Notes: a model not told the origin generated them from the letters alone. A stretch of DNA of 12,801 nucleotides from Candidatus Krumholzibacteriota bacterium (GCA_030630165.1 DAOVNN010000041.1:1-12801); one strand, 5' to 3'; counted from the first letter of the stretch, positions 1-8,244 are shown. Made by a program: numbers and translations.

Positions 1-181
1 CACCGAGACCTCTCATGCACTCCCCCCCCTCGACTACGACACCGTCTACTTCTGGCGCGTCGTCTCGACCGACCCGCACGACGAATCGACCTCTGGCCCC
101 ACATGGACATTCACGACACGTGCGCAGCCGGGTGGGCTGCTCGCACGCATCGCGAAACTGCTCGGTAAACGTACAGATTAA
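1..181 (+). CDS. C-terminal end of an Fn3-type surface or secreted protein (5' truncated by window edge)
   Basis: Reading from base 2, 59 codons stay open to a TAA at 179-181; no start is visible, so the gene begins outside the window. The translation contains VYFWRVVSTDP and GPTWTFTTRA, the last two strands of a fibronectin type III-like domain as found at the end of many bacterial Fn3 repeats (pattern Y.WRV.A.D...G..WTFTT). A short basic tail (ARIAKLLGKRTD) follows. The next gene downstream has the same repeat style (YEWWVIARDD...WSFTT), so the two are probably related neighbours in a surface-protein locus. Function is unknown; Fn3-like repeats usually serve as extracellular spacers or binding modules. 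The frame is supported by the motif and by the stop just before an AT-rich intergenic region. Confidence 0.7.
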   Translation, partial: TETSHALPPLDYDTVYFWRVVSTDPHDESTSGPTWTFTTRAQPGGLLARIAKLLGKRTD

Positions 182-229
182 GAGTTCATCCAATCTAATT
201 GTTACGGCATACATGAATTTTCTTTACTA

Positions 230-245
230 TTGACGTAACTTGACG
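230..245 (+). promoter_or_regulatory. Tandem TTGACG direct repeat upstream of the Fn3 protein gene
   Basis: TTGACG occurs at 230-235 and again at 240-245, exactly 10 bp apart (one helical turn), in the AT-rich 126-bp gap between the two Fn3 genes. Each copy resembles a -35 hexamer, but no convincing -10 sits at 16-18 bp from either (a TAATAT at 284-289 is too far). It could be overlapping -35 elements or a pair of half-sites for a regulator. The role is inferred; only the repeat is seen. Confidence 0.25.
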
Positions 246-307
246 CACTCTTGCAGGTACTTAAGGGTTAAAAGCGGCATCATTAATATTTATCGGGGGG
301 TATTCTC

Positions 308-1957
308 ATGAAATTACTTCGGAATATGTTCTTGATTGCATGCGCTTTTATTTTAATGTCTTTGGGAGATGGGTGCGGCTGTGTAGAGTCCCCAGACGAG
401 GACGACCCTGTCGAACCAAACGATCCACCGGGAGCGCCCCATACTCCGTATCCGGAGGACCATGTCACAGGACAGAGCATCAGGCCGATTTTTTATTGGC
501 TATGCGAAGATCCCGAGTCGGATAAGCTGACGTTCACGATCTATCTGACTCGTGCCTATGATTATTACGATCATGATCCCATTGTAACCACCGACAAGTC
601 ATATGCCATGGATCTGGATCTGGAAAAGCAGAGGCAGTACGACTGGTACGTCGAGGCTGACGACGGGAACAACGACCCGGTGAACAGCGAGACCTGGACC
701 TTCTATACCGGGGAAACGACTAACAACCCGCCATTCCCGCCGTTCAATCCTGACCCGCCGGATTCCGCGACCGATGTCCAGGCGGAGAACGTGACCCTGA
801 GCTGGGAAGGCTACGATCCTGACGGGGACCCTCTCGTGTACGACGTCTGGCTGGAAGTGTATCTTGGCGCAGGCGACTTCCTGGTCCAGGACCACCCTGA
901 CACTCACTATAACGTCGGGATGCTTGGGAGAGGTGTCGATTTCAGATGGTATGTCATAGCGAAAGACGACCAGGGAGGATCGGCATCAAATCACGATACA
1001 CCGTGGCGATTTGAGACCGAGGAAATAAACGATCCGCCTGAGCGGCCTCATACTCCAAATCCGGCCGACGACGCGACAGGTGTACCCCTGAACAAGACCT
1101 TGAGCTGGAGTTGTTCCGATCCAAACGGCGACCCCCTGACTTACGACATATGGTTCGGTCCTCCCCTTATACCTTCACTTGTCAGCGAAGGACAGTTCGA
1201 AAGAGTCTTCAGCCCCACCGGAATGCTGAAGGGCCACGAATACGAATGGTGGGTCATCGCCAGGGATGACGAGGGAGCTGAAACACAGGGCTATTTCTGG
1301 AGTTTCACGACCACGAACGAGGTATATGCCGAGCTTGAGGTCCTGCGTAACGTCTCTAACAACTATGGCACCGTCATTCGTGACGACATGATAAAGGCCA
1401 GGTTCGACGCTGCTTACGCTCCCGTAAGCGGAATCAATCCACTGCAGCCCACAGCGGTGATGTGCAATGCCTACGCCCTCTACTGGCTGGACCTCGAGCA
1501 GATCTACTTCTACAGGGATCCACAGAACGAGGTCTTTCTCAGTCCCGGAGCAACATATACATTCGATGTCACAGCCGGGGGAGGAGTCGACCAGGATCTC
1601 GAAGTATCAATAGACATGCCTGATTGCGAAGCATATTTCACCAGCCCGGAGAACAACACTGCTGTATCGATAAACGATGGCTTCGAGGTGCAATGGGTCT
1701 CGAGTTGTCCGGGAACTGGAACTGTCGATATTTACGTCCGAAATGACATGGGCGAGGACATCGGGATTCATGTGACAACCGATAATGACGGCAGCTATAC
1801 CTTCTCGTCGGGAGAGCTCGCTCCCGCAGCGGGTTCATACCAGATCTTTGTAGACATAATCGCGAAAGAGGAGGGGTTCATAGACGCGCCCGGATATAAC
1901 GGGAAGAGTGTCTGGCGCTCGAGGATATCCTGCATGCTGATGCTGTACGCAATGTAA
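308..1957 (+). CDS. Secreted or lipid-anchored protein with three Fn3-like repeats
   Basis: 549 residues. The N-terminus has a signal peptide (basic MKLLR, hydrophobic MFLIACAFILMSL) followed by GDGCGC; Cys23 could be a lipidation site, but the lipobox is poor (G-D-G before Cys), so it may be secreted rather than anchored. Three Fn3-like repeats follow at about residues 38-135, 139-236 and 241-336. Repeats 2 and 3 each start with a Pro-rich lead (NPDPPDSATDV, NPADDATGV), then LSW, DPDGDPLVYD or DPNGDPLTYD, and a final W.V.A.DD...W.F.T strand; repeat 1 is a more divergent version. A different region follows, ending in an Ig-like segment (about 437-545, starting SIDMPDCEAYFTSP). The ATG at 308 lies 7 bp after a GGGGGG run, a weak ribosome site. 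The gene converges on the barrel gene with 7 bp between stop codons. Likely a surface adhesion or spacer protein; no enzymatic motif is seen. Confidence 0.8.
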   Translation: MKLLRNMFLIACAFILMSLGDGCGCVESPDEDDPVEPNDPPGAPHTPYPEDHVTGQSIRPIFYWLCEDPESDKLTFTIYLTRAYDYYDHDPIVTTDKSYAMDLDLEKQRQYDWYVEADDGNNDPVNSETWTFYTGETTNNPPFPPFNPDPPDSATDVQAENVTLSWEGYDPDGDPLVYDVWLEVYLGAGDFLVQDHPDTHYNVGMLGRGVDFRWYVIAKDDQGGSASNHDTPWRFETEEINDPPERPHTPNPADDATGVPLNKTLSWSCSDPNGDPLTYDIWFGPPLIPSLVSEGQFERVFSPTGMLKGHEYEWWVIARDDEGAETQGYFWSFTTTNEVYAELEVLRNVSNNYGTVIRDDMIKARFDAAYAPVSGINPLQPTAVMCNAYALYWLDLEQIYFYRDPQNEVFLSPGATYTFDVTAGGGVDQDLEVSIDMPDCEAYFTSPENNTAVSINDGFEVQWVSSCPGTGTVDIYVRNDMGEDIGIHVTTDNDGSYTFSSGELAPAAGSYQIFVDIIAKEEGFIDAPGYNGKSVWRSRISCMLMLYAM

Positions 1958-1964
1958 TACAGCT

Positions 1965-3137
1965 TCAGAAAGCCTCGTTGATGGAAAGATAGAAGTTGGA
2001 GCCGCCCTCGCCGGTTACGGCATAGTCGCACCTGATGCTGAACCTTTCCTCGTTCAGCCTGAACCGCACGCCTCCACCACCCGCATACTTGATGCTGTTA
2101 ACACTGTAGCTGCCGAGGTTCCGGGAAACGTTGCCTGCGCTTCCGAACACAGAGAGCCAGGTGACCCAAACGAGAGGAATCCGGTACTCCGCCTGCGCCC
2201 AGGCGGCGAACTTGTCCCTGTACCGCCCAGCCTGGTACCCGCGCATGTCGCTGGGGCCTCCGAGGCAGGGCAGGTCCTGGAACGGAACGGTGCCATCAGT
2301 CGACCTTGAATAAAATCTCGCGGCGAAGACATGTTCCCACGGCAGAGGAAAGAACCTTCTGACGTCGAGGCTTATGCCGGTAAAATCGTAATCGCTGAGA
2401 AAGAAACTCCCGTACGACACATGGGAAAGATTGACATACCAGCCGCTTGCACTGCTGAAGATATTGTCACGTGAGTCGTAGGTAGTGATAATGCCCGCTC
2501 CGGCTGTAGTGCCGCCGCTGGACCCGGGTATGGTCCTCTGCTCGAGTGCTCCGCCCTCTTCCCTCTCGAGCATGACTTCCCTGCGATACCGGTACTGCAG
2601 CCCGACCCTCACGTCGGGTATCAGCTCGATCATTCCTATGGGATTCGCATGGAAAAGCTCCGGTGTATACTTTTCCTCGTCGCCGTCCTCCGTGTCGGGG
2701 CCGATACCCCAGTAACTGTCGGGGAACTTCTTGTAGCCCATCTCAACACGGCCGTAATATCCCCCCTCCGTGTACAATTCCGGAGTCAGCTTGATTATCG
2801 TCTGCTTCTTCTCCGTGTAATAATAGTTACCCATCATGCTCGACGGATGCCTGTCCCCCAGCCGCGGGTATATGTGCCCGACGACTACGCCTCCCCCGAA
2901 ACCGGTCTCGGGCGTATAGAAGAACGCCGGCAGGGCGACCCAGTGCCCCTTTGCTGGTTCAGCCGCTTGTGTCGATGATGAATCGGATGTGATCGATGAT
3001 CCTTCATCGGCAGGGATCGCGAGAGTATCAGAGACGGATATGACATCGTCCGGTCCGGCGCTACGGCCGGTTCCGGGCGATAAGATCATTATTGCGCAGG
3101 CAACGATGCCCGCGATAATGGCATTATTCTTTTTCAT
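1965..3137 (-). CDS. Omp85/BamA-type outer-membrane beta-barrel protein without POTRA domains
   Basis: 390 residues. A signal peptide (MKKNN, hydrophobic core to about residue 20, likely cleavage after RSA at 27) is followed by a Ser/Thr-rich linker to about residue 60 and then a barrel-sized region to the C-terminal Phe390, the usual last residue of outer-membrane barrels. DSRDNIFSSASGWY (221-234) matches the conserved Omp85 strand pattern D.RDN...SG, and DMRGYQAG with Arg299-Gly300-Tyr301 matches the lid-loop RGY/RGF motif of the Bac_surface_Ag (BamA C-terminal) family. No room exists for POTRA domains, unlike BamA or TamA. The ATG at 3137 overlaps the end of the DUF4340 gene by 14 bp in another frame, pointing to translational coupling and to a job tied to the upstream ABC/GldG genes. 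Probably an outer-membrane channel, assembly factor or lipid/protein exporter; the substrate is unknown. Confidence 0.8.
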   Translation of the reverse strand: MKKNNAIIAGIVACAIMILSPGTGRSAGPDDVISVSDTLAIPADEGSSITSDSSSTQAAEPAKGHWVALPAFFYTPETGFGGGVVVGHIYPRLGDRHPSSMMGNYYYTEKKQTIIKLTPELYTEGGYYGRVEMGYKKFPDSYWGIGPDTEDGDEEKYTPELFHANPIGMIELIPDVRVGLQYRYRREVMLEREEGGALEQRTIPGSSGGTTAGAGIITTYDSRDNIFSSASGWYVNLSHVSYGSFFLSDYDFTGISLDVRRFFPLPWEHVFAARFYSRSTDGTVPFQDLPCLGGPSDMRGYQAGRYRDKFAAWAQAEYRIPLVWVTWLSVFGSAGNVSRNLGSYSVNSIKYAGGGGVRFRLNEERFSIRCDYAVTGEGGSNFYLSINEAF

Positions 3138-4068
3138 CCGCCTGCCCCATCACGTCTGACGGGGTCTTCCTTATCTGGCTGAGCTTCCACTCAGCGAGCA
3201 TGAAAGGGAATTCGTACTGCGACGAGGATGCGAGAAACATCTTTTCCCCCGACAGTCCGTAGATCTTCAGCGTCTCGGACTTCGTCCCGTGAATCGTCAG
3301 TGTAAATGCCGGCTCACTCATGTCGACCTGCTCATCGTCTTCCGGGAACCCGTCGCTCTGCAGATTGGCCAGGCGACCGAGGATGCCGTCGATGATCTTG
3401 CCGTCGGCTTCCGTGCTGTCGGCAGTTATCCACGCGGTGACCATCTGGGGCGGCTGCCCCTCTTCGACGGGCTCGACGGGGTTCGAGATCTTCGTCAGCG
3501 AAATCTTCTCCCCGTCCGTCTCGATGGTCAGGCCGGTGATCAAGTTTCTATCGAGAGTCATAACCTTCTTGTCGCGCAGCGCCCATATCTCGACGTCGAA
3601 TGTGCGCCTGATGTTGCCGCTGACCTGGTAGACATTCTTGTCATCGACGAGTTTCACGTACGTATGCCTCTGGGTCGAAGCGACCTTGCCGATATCGAGC
3701 TTGAGCAGTGATTTCTCGATGCTCGAGGCCTCGACGAACACACGTTTTTTATTCCCCAGGTCGTATTGCACATAACTTTCCGCCTCGGAGACCAGCGATA
3801 CGATGTCGAGTCCGCCGAGAGCTTCCAGCATCCCGTCGACCTTGCCCTTCTCTATGGGATACCCTTCCGGCTCCGACAGCCACGAGTCGCCCGACTTCTT
3901 CATCTCAAGCCTGCCTGAAGGCCCGATGATATCGAGCCTGGTGACCTGCTCCGCATCCGGCGTATCGATCTCAGGTATCTCGTAGTGTGTCCTGTCGGTG
4001 TTACGGAGCACGAGATAGAGCCCGAGGGCAACAATAGTCGCCGCGAGTATTATGTATTCCTTTTTCAT
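3124..4068 (-). CDS. DUF4340-type membrane-anchored periplasmic protein
   Basis: 314 residues. One N-terminal membrane segment (about residues 4-21, YIILAATIVALGLYLVL) is followed by a soluble domain expected to lie outside the inner membrane. The pattern of short beta-rich units (VTRLDIIGPSGRLEMKKSGDSWLSEPEGYPIEKGKVDGML) is typical of the DUF4340 family: a beta hairpin, a W...EP.GYP.....V..ML stretch, then a second copy-like region. DUF4340 proteins are commonly encoded just after GldG-like ABC auxiliary proteins, as here (21-bp gap). Their function has not been defined; the linkage suggests a structural or substrate-contacting part of the ABC complex. The tail (DVMGQADEKE) is overlapped by the start of the barrel gene. 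The family call rests on sequence style plus neighbourhood. Confidence 0.75.
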   Translation of the reverse strand: MKKEYIILAATIVALGLYLVLRNTDRTHYEIPEIDTPDAEQVTRLDIIGPSGRLEMKKSGDSWLSEPEGYPIEKGKVDGMLEALGGLDIVSLVSEAESYVQYDLGNKKRVFVEASSIEKSLLKLDIGKVASTQRHTYVKLVDDKNVYQVSGNIRRTFDVEIWALRDKKVMTLDRNLITGLTIETDGEKISLTKISNPVEPVEEGQPPQMVTAWITADSTEADGKIIDGILGRLANLQSDGFPEDDEQVDMSEPAFTLTIHGTKSETLKIYGLSGEKMFLASSSQYEFPFMLAEWKLSQIRKTPSDVMGQADEKE

Positions 4069-4089
4069 TTCTATTTCCTCCCGCCTGCT

Positions 4090-6288
4090 CTACCTGGCGA
4101 ACATAGCCTGGATGCGGCGCTTCCTGCTGGAGCGCCTCGCCCATACAACGATCCCGAGCGCCACAACGAGTACGGGCAGCCCGGCTATATTGAGAGTCTT
4201 GACGAAAGTCCTCGTTCCCGCGCCGGTGTCACCGAGGGGATTGAAGCGCTGCGTCTTGCCCCTCATGTCGGCATAGGCATCCCTTCCGTTGAGATGATCT
4301 ATGACGTTCAGGATGAATGTCGCCTGCGTCGAGGCTCCTCCCTCGTCGAGGATGTTGTTGCCGAGGACCTCCGAGCTGGTGATCAGGAAGATCTTCCCCG
4401 GCCTTCCCGTCTCTATCACAGCGCCTTCTCCTGTAACGAGATCCGTGCCCTGCTGACCTGAAACGTCGGCTGCAGCGGTCGAGTCGGCCCCTTCGCTTTC
4501 CGGCGACGGCTTTTCCGGAACCGGCTTTCCAGTAAAATAGCTGGAGAACTCTCCCGTTATAAGCGCCGCGAGGTCGTAGCTCTCCATCTCTGTCGGATCC
4601 TCGGGGGGCTGCATAGCCCACGGGCTGAAGTCTATTTTGCCGCTCATCTCCCACGACTCGTCCGACGACGAGAAGATGACATCACCGCGCAGGCCGGCAT
4701 CGGCGAGCACGTCCTCCCTCAGCATGATCGGAGAGACCTTGAGCATGACCAGCGACTTGACGTACTTCATGAAATCGAGATCTTCGTTGATCTTCTCCGG
4801 CTTGATTATCGGGGCGAAATATATCGCCTGTTTGCCGCCGCCGTACTGCGGGGGCATCTGCTGCTCGAAACAGCTCCTGTCGAGGACATAGGAATGCTTT
4901 ACGGAAACCCCGTAATGATCGAGCATCTTCTCCAGCCCGGTGCTTACCGGCAGAAAGACGGGGCCCTGCTGGCGTCCCATCTGGTTCTGCGGCATGTTCA
5001 TCTCGCTGAAGGCGTCGTAGAAGATCGCGAGCGACTTGCCCTTCATCAGGAACTGGTCGATCTGGAAGAGCTCGTAGTCATTGAGCGTCTCCTTCGGGCC
5101 AGCCATGATGAGACAGTCGATCCCGTCGGGTATGCCGTCAGCGAGCATGACCTCGCTGATCGAATAGTTCTGCGAGATGAGATTGCTGAAATTGGTCAAC
5201 CCGTTTGAAGGAGGCTGAGGCTGGCCGGGCATCGGCTGAGCACCCCTGAGCGGCGCCGTGCCGTGACTCGCCAGGTAGCCGATCTTCTTGTTGATGTCGA
5301 TGACATCGTCGATCGCCTCGCCGATCCGTTCACCCAGGGTGTTAAGGTCGGCAAGCTTGTACTGCGTGCCGAAGAGAGGAACGTTGTAGATGTCGATCAA
5401 CGGCAGCGTCCTGAAATTGTCGCCTTTCACGACTACGATCGAGGCGGCACCGTGGCCGGCGGGCACTACGACCGCGCCGCTGGCGTCTGTGCTCTCGCGC
5501 CACCTCAGAGTGACGATATTATACTTGCTGTTTTCCCCCTCAGCCTCGGCATCAGCCGTCGGATCGGTAACGGAGAACTCGAGCTTGCCGTAGTATTTCC
5601 CGCTGAGCTCCGCGACGATCTCCTCGATACGGGCCGGCATCTCCGACAACCCCTCCATCCGGATCTGCGGAGCTATCTCGATAAGTGCCGGCGAGAACAT
5701 AAGCTTGATCTCGACCGGCTCCTGCATCCCGACCAGGGCGCTTATCTTGTTGTTCATCTTTTCGATCTTCGAGGTGATCGTATACTCGAGCCCGTCAGTC
5801 GTAGTGATCGCGGGGATCTTGTCGACGACATCGCCATGCATGAAGACCATCCCCATGTAGGCCCTCTTGAACTTCACCTCGTCCTGCTCGATATCCTGTA
5901 TCTGCACCGGCTGGATCCCGAAATCGCGTGCGAGCTGCTGGTTGCGCTTCTCGTCCTCGCCGATGTCGCCCTCCTCCGGGCTGACGTCGTAGAACCGGTA
6001 GTTGAAGTATCTGTTCGACTTGACCGAGTATTCCTCGAGAAGGTCCCGCAGATAACGCTCCGTGTTGTTGTGGGGAGCAGGCAGGTTCCTCGTGAAGAAT
6101 ACGTTGATCGTCAGCGGCTCTGAGAGGTTCCCGACCGCTTCACTGCTCGCCCTGGAGAGCGAGTATATGCCGTTCGAGGTAAGATCTCCCCTGAGGAAGA
6201 GGGTCTGCCCGGCGACATTGACCAGGATAACGACCGCGAGGTAAACGAGGAATCTGTAGTACTTGCCCATTTTTATATGCCTGTTCAT
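4090..6288 (-). CDS. GldG-like ABC transporter auxiliary membrane protein
   Basis: 732 residues. An N-terminal membrane segment (about 11-31) is followed by the typical GldG opening: SLSRASSEAVGNLSEPLTINVFFT (42-66; compare YSLS..T...L..L..P..I.VFF), then SNRYFNYRFYDVSP (91-104). The central domain contains LADGIPDGIDCLIMAGPKE (382-400) and DYELFQIDQFLMKGKSLAIFYD (404-425), the recognisable core of the ABC-type auxiliary/GldG family in which a protein region resembles a ThuA/glutaminase-like fold. Pro/Gly-rich (351-362) and acidic Ser/Pro (591-612) linkers interrupt it. A C-terminal membrane segment (about 701-716) ends in a basic tail (RRSSRKRR) in the cytoplasm. Both termini are therefore likely inside, with a large periplasmic body. 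It starts 12 bp after the permease and would partner it and the ATPase. In Bacteroidetes, GldG works in gliding/type IX secretion; elsewhere the role of such sets is mostly unknown. Confidence 0.82.
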   Translation of the reverse strand: MNRHIKMGKYYRFLVYLAVVILVNVAGQTLFLRGDLTSNGIYSLSRASSEAVGNLSEPLTINVFFTRNLPAPHNNTERYLRDLLEEYSVKSNRYFNYRFYDVSPEEGDIGEDEKRNQQLARDFGIQPVQIQDIEQDEVKFKRAYMGMVFMHGDVVDKIPAITTTDGLEYTITSKIEKMNNKISALVGMQEPVEIKLMFSPALIEIAPQIRMEGLSEMPARIEEIVAELSGKYYGKLEFSVTDPTADAEAEGENSKYNIVTLRWRESTDASGAVVVPAGHGAASIVVVKGDNFRTLPLIDIYNVPLFGTQYKLADLNTLGERIGEAIDDVIDINKKIGYLASHGTAPLRGAQPMPGQPQPPSNGLTNFSNLISQNYSISEVMLADGIPDGIDCLIMAGPKETLNDYELFQIDQFLMKGKSLAIFYDAFSEMNMPQNQMGRQQGPVFLPVSTGLEKMLDHYGVSVKHSYVLDRSCFEQQMPPQYGGGKQAIYFAPIIKPEKINEDLDFMKYVKSLVMLKVSPIMLREDVLADAGLRGDVIFSSSDESWEMSGKIDFSPWAMQPPEDPTEMESYDLAALITGEFSSYFTGKPVPEKPSPESEGADSTAAADVSGQQGTDLVTGEGAVIETGRPGKIFLITSSEVLGNNILDEGGASTQATFILNVIDHLNGRDAYADMRGKTQRFNPLGDTGAGTRTFVKTLNIAGLPVLVVALGIVVWARRSSRKRRIQAMFAR

Positions 6289-6300
6289 CTCTCCCCCTTC

Positions 6301-7014
6301 CTATTTCTTTTCCTGGAGGACCAGGAAGGTTCCGTAAAGCGCCACGAAGACGACGCTCACAAAGTAAAGGATGTCTCTCGTGTCGAGTATTCCCCTCGCC
6401 ACGTTCTCGAAATGAAAGTCCGCCCCGATAAACTGGAAGAATCCGAGCATCGACTCGGGGAGGAAAAAGAGCACCTTGTCGACCATCGTCAGCGAGAAGC
6501 AGATAATCATCCCGATGATGAATGCGATGATCTGGTTCTTCGTCAGCGCCGAGGCAAAGAGCCCGACGGCGCAGAAGGCCGCTCCAAGCAGGAGCGCCCC
6601 CACATATCCTCCGATGACCGGCCCCCAGTCGAGATCGCCAAGGAATGAGACCGATATCGCGTAGCTGACCGTCGGCAGGAGCATCACCGCGATGAATGCC
6701 ATCGCTGCTAAGAACTTGCCGAGGATGATGTCCAGATCGGTAACCGGCATCGTGACGAGTATCTCGTACGAGCCGACATTGTACTCCTCGGAGAACAGCC
6801 TCATCGTTATCGTCGGTACGATGAACGAGAATATTATCGGAAGAAGCGAGAAGAAGTTCCTCAGCTCGGCCTGGCTGTACAGAAAGAAGGTCGAAAAGAA
6901 GAACCAGCCGGTCAGGACGAGGAATATCGCTATCACGATGTAGGCGATCGGAGTCACAAAATAGTGCCTGAACTCCCGCCTGAATATATGCATGGTGCTT
7001 GCCGCAGCCGTCAT
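6301..7014 (-). CDS. ABC-2 type permease, GldF-like
   Basis: 237 residues with six hydrophobic segments (about 22-43, 54-71, 99-124, 133-156, 162-184, 214-233). Family marks are FRREFRHYFVTPIAYI at the N-terminus, the cytoplasmic MRLFSEEYNVGSYEILVTMP (71-90) before LGKFLAA, and HFENVARGILDTRDILYFVS (201-220); these are characteristic of short ABC-2 permeases of the GldF/NosY-like group that pair with GldA-type ATPases. The ATG at 7014 is 1 bp after the ATPase stop and has a GGAGGG ribosome site inside the ATPase's last codons, so the two are translationally coupled. It would form the membrane pore or platform of the transporter with the GldG-like protein next in line. Substrate is not predictable. 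Confidence 0.88.
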   Translation of the reverse strand: MTAAASTMHIFRREFRHYFVTPIAYIVIAIFLVLTGWFFFSTFFLYSQAELRNFFSLLPIIFSFIVPTITMRLFSEEYNVGSYEILVTMPVTDLDIILGKFLAAMAFIAVMLLPTVSYAISVSFLGDLDWGPVIGGYVGALLLGAAFCAVGLFASALTKNQIIAFIIGMIICFSLTMVDKVLFFLPESMLGFFQFIGADFHFENVARGILDTRDILYFVSVVFVALYGTFLVLQEKK

Positions 7015-7015
7015 C

Positions 7016-7954
7016 TCAACCCTCCTTTTCCTGTGTGAGTTCGCTGAAGATGCTCTCTAAGCTTTTCGATTCGCGGATCAGCTCGAGAAGCGCCCAATCC
7101 TTCGTTTTAACGCGAGAGTAGACCTGCTCGCGCAGGTCGTCGCCCGTCCTGCAGGAGAGACGTACGCGGATCATTCCATCCTCCCCGCTCGCATCGACAG
7201 AAGCAATGCCGGCAACGCCATCGAAGAGCTGCTTTATCTCAAGCTCCGGCGCGCCCTTGAGCAGGAGGCTTATCGAGTAGTCCTCCGCTGAGGTACGCTT
7301 GAGTTCCTCCGTCGAGCCGTCGGCAACGATCCGTCCCCGGTTGATGATGACGACCCGGTCGCAGGTCGCCTCGACCTCGCTGAGGATGTGCGACGAGAGG
7401 ATGACCGTCTTCTCTCGGCCTATCTTCCTGATGATTTCCCTGATCTCGACGATCTGGTTCGGGTCGAGGCCCATGGTGGGCTCGTCGAGGATGAGGATCT
7501 CGGGGTCGCCTATCATCGCGTGCGCCAGCCCGACCCTCTGCTTGTAACCCTTTGAGAGCTCGTGTATCGACCTGTGCATCACGTCCTCGAGGCCGCATAT
7601 CCCCGCGATCTCCTTTATCCGGTCTTCCCGGCTCTCCGCCGGCATCTCGCGAATGTCGGCGACGTACTGGAGATAGTCGTAGACGAACATGTCCTGGTAG
7701 ACAGGGGCGGATTCGGGGAGATACCCGATCAGCTTCTTGATCTTGAGCATCCCATCGTCGATCGAATGCCCCTTCACGATGACCGTGCCCTCCGTCGGAG
7801 CGAGGAAACCGGTGAGGATCCGCATAGCGGTCGTCTTTCCGGCTCCGTTCGGTCCGAGCAGCCCGAGGATCTTTCCTCTCTCGATCGTCAGGCTGATCTT
7901 ATCGAGGGCACAAAGGTCGCCGTAGTATCGCGTCAATCCGGAAATCTCGATCAT
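7016..7954 (-). CDS. ABC transporter ATP-binding protein, GldA/CcmA-like
   Basis: 312 residues. All nucleotide-binding motifs are present in order: Walker A GPNGAGKTT (34-42), GYLPE (77-81, where this subfamily carries Glu in the Q-loop region), signature LSKGYKQR (133-140), Walker B ILILDEPT (153-160), D-loop GLDP and switch His189 (SSHILSE). The first 220 residues are the ATPase; about 225-300 is a C-terminal extension typical of ATPases that drive ABC-2 permeases. It starts at an ATG with a strong upstream GGAAAGGAG site and opens the five-gene unit. It is cytoplasmic and would power the permease encoded 1 bp downstream. The motifs make the class certain; the GldA likeness comes from the downstream GldF/GldG-type partners. 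Confidence 0.93.
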   Translation of the reverse strand: MIEISGLTRYYGDLCALDKISLTIERGKILGLLGPNGAGKTTAMRILTGFLAPTEGTVIVKGHSIDDGMLKIKKLIGYLPESAPVYQDMFVYDYLQYVADIREMPAESREDRIKEIAGICGLEDVMHRSIHELSKGYKQRVGLAHAMIGDPEILILDEPTMGLDPNQIVEIREIIRKIGREKTVILSSHILSEVEATCDRVVIINRGRIVADGSTEELKRTSAEDYSISLLLKGAPELEIKQLFDGVAGIASVDASGEDGMIRVRLSCRTGDDLREQVYSRVKTKDWALLELIRESKSLESIFSELTQEKEG

Positions 7955-8091
7955 ATACGGCTCCTTTCCTCTGTGTTTGATTTTGAATGCCGCAGTTGCA
8001 AAGAGGCGTCCGGCGGTGCGGGCGCCCCTGTTTCGATCATCCCATCAACAGGTGCAGAATTCTACGACCCCTGCGGAGACGTTTCAACCCC

Positions 8092-8119
8092 AAAATACCG
8101 TTTTGAGACTGTCTGTCAA
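8092..8119 (-). promoter_or_regulatory. Sigma70-type promoter of the ABC/GldG/DUF4340/barrel operon
   Basis: On the - strand a perfect -35 hexamer TTGACA (8119-8114) is followed after 16 bp by TATTTT (8097-8092). It lies about 140 bp before the ATPase start, downstream of the neighbouring gene's terminator, and no other gene intervenes. A second TATAAT-like hexamer (8137-8132) lacks a good -35. The long leader (about 130 nt) could hold regulation, but I see only a short 6-bp dyad (CCTGTT 8027-8032 / AACAGG 8047-8052) there. Confidence 0.55.
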
Positions 8120-8170
8120 TCCCACAGGGGGATTATACCAGCTTGCGGGGATATTGTTCCCGGTGGAGAT

Positions 8171-8213
8171 AAAAAAAGCCCCGGTGCCCGGCTGCAGGGC
8201 CGGATACCGGGGC
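8171..8213 (-). terminator. Intrinsic terminator of the cysteine-rich lipoprotein gene
   Basis: On the - strand, GCCCCGGT (8213-8206) pairs perfectly with ACCGGGGC (8185-8178), with an inner CCGGC/GCCGG extension (8203-8199 with 8192-8188) and then seven T residues (8177-8171). This is a textbook factor-independent terminator, 31 bp past the stop codon at 8245. It separates the lipoprotein gene from the ABC operon promoter just beyond it. Confidence 0.9.
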
Positions 8214-8244
8214 AGCGCCGCAATTCGGTGGACAGGGGCGGCGG

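Noticed and set aside
5263..6123. Long + strand open frame of 286 codons opposite the GldG-like gene
   Set aside because: It lies wholly antisense to a well-supported gene, has an Asp/Arg/Leu/Val-heavy composition typical of the reverse complement of GC-rich coding DNA, and shows no recognisable domain.
8132..8137. TATAAT on the - strand upstream of the ABC operon
   Set aside because: The hexamer is perfect, but the sequence 17 bp upstream (GGAACA) is a poor -35, and TTGACA-N16-TATTTT just downstream is a better pair. It could be a secondary start.
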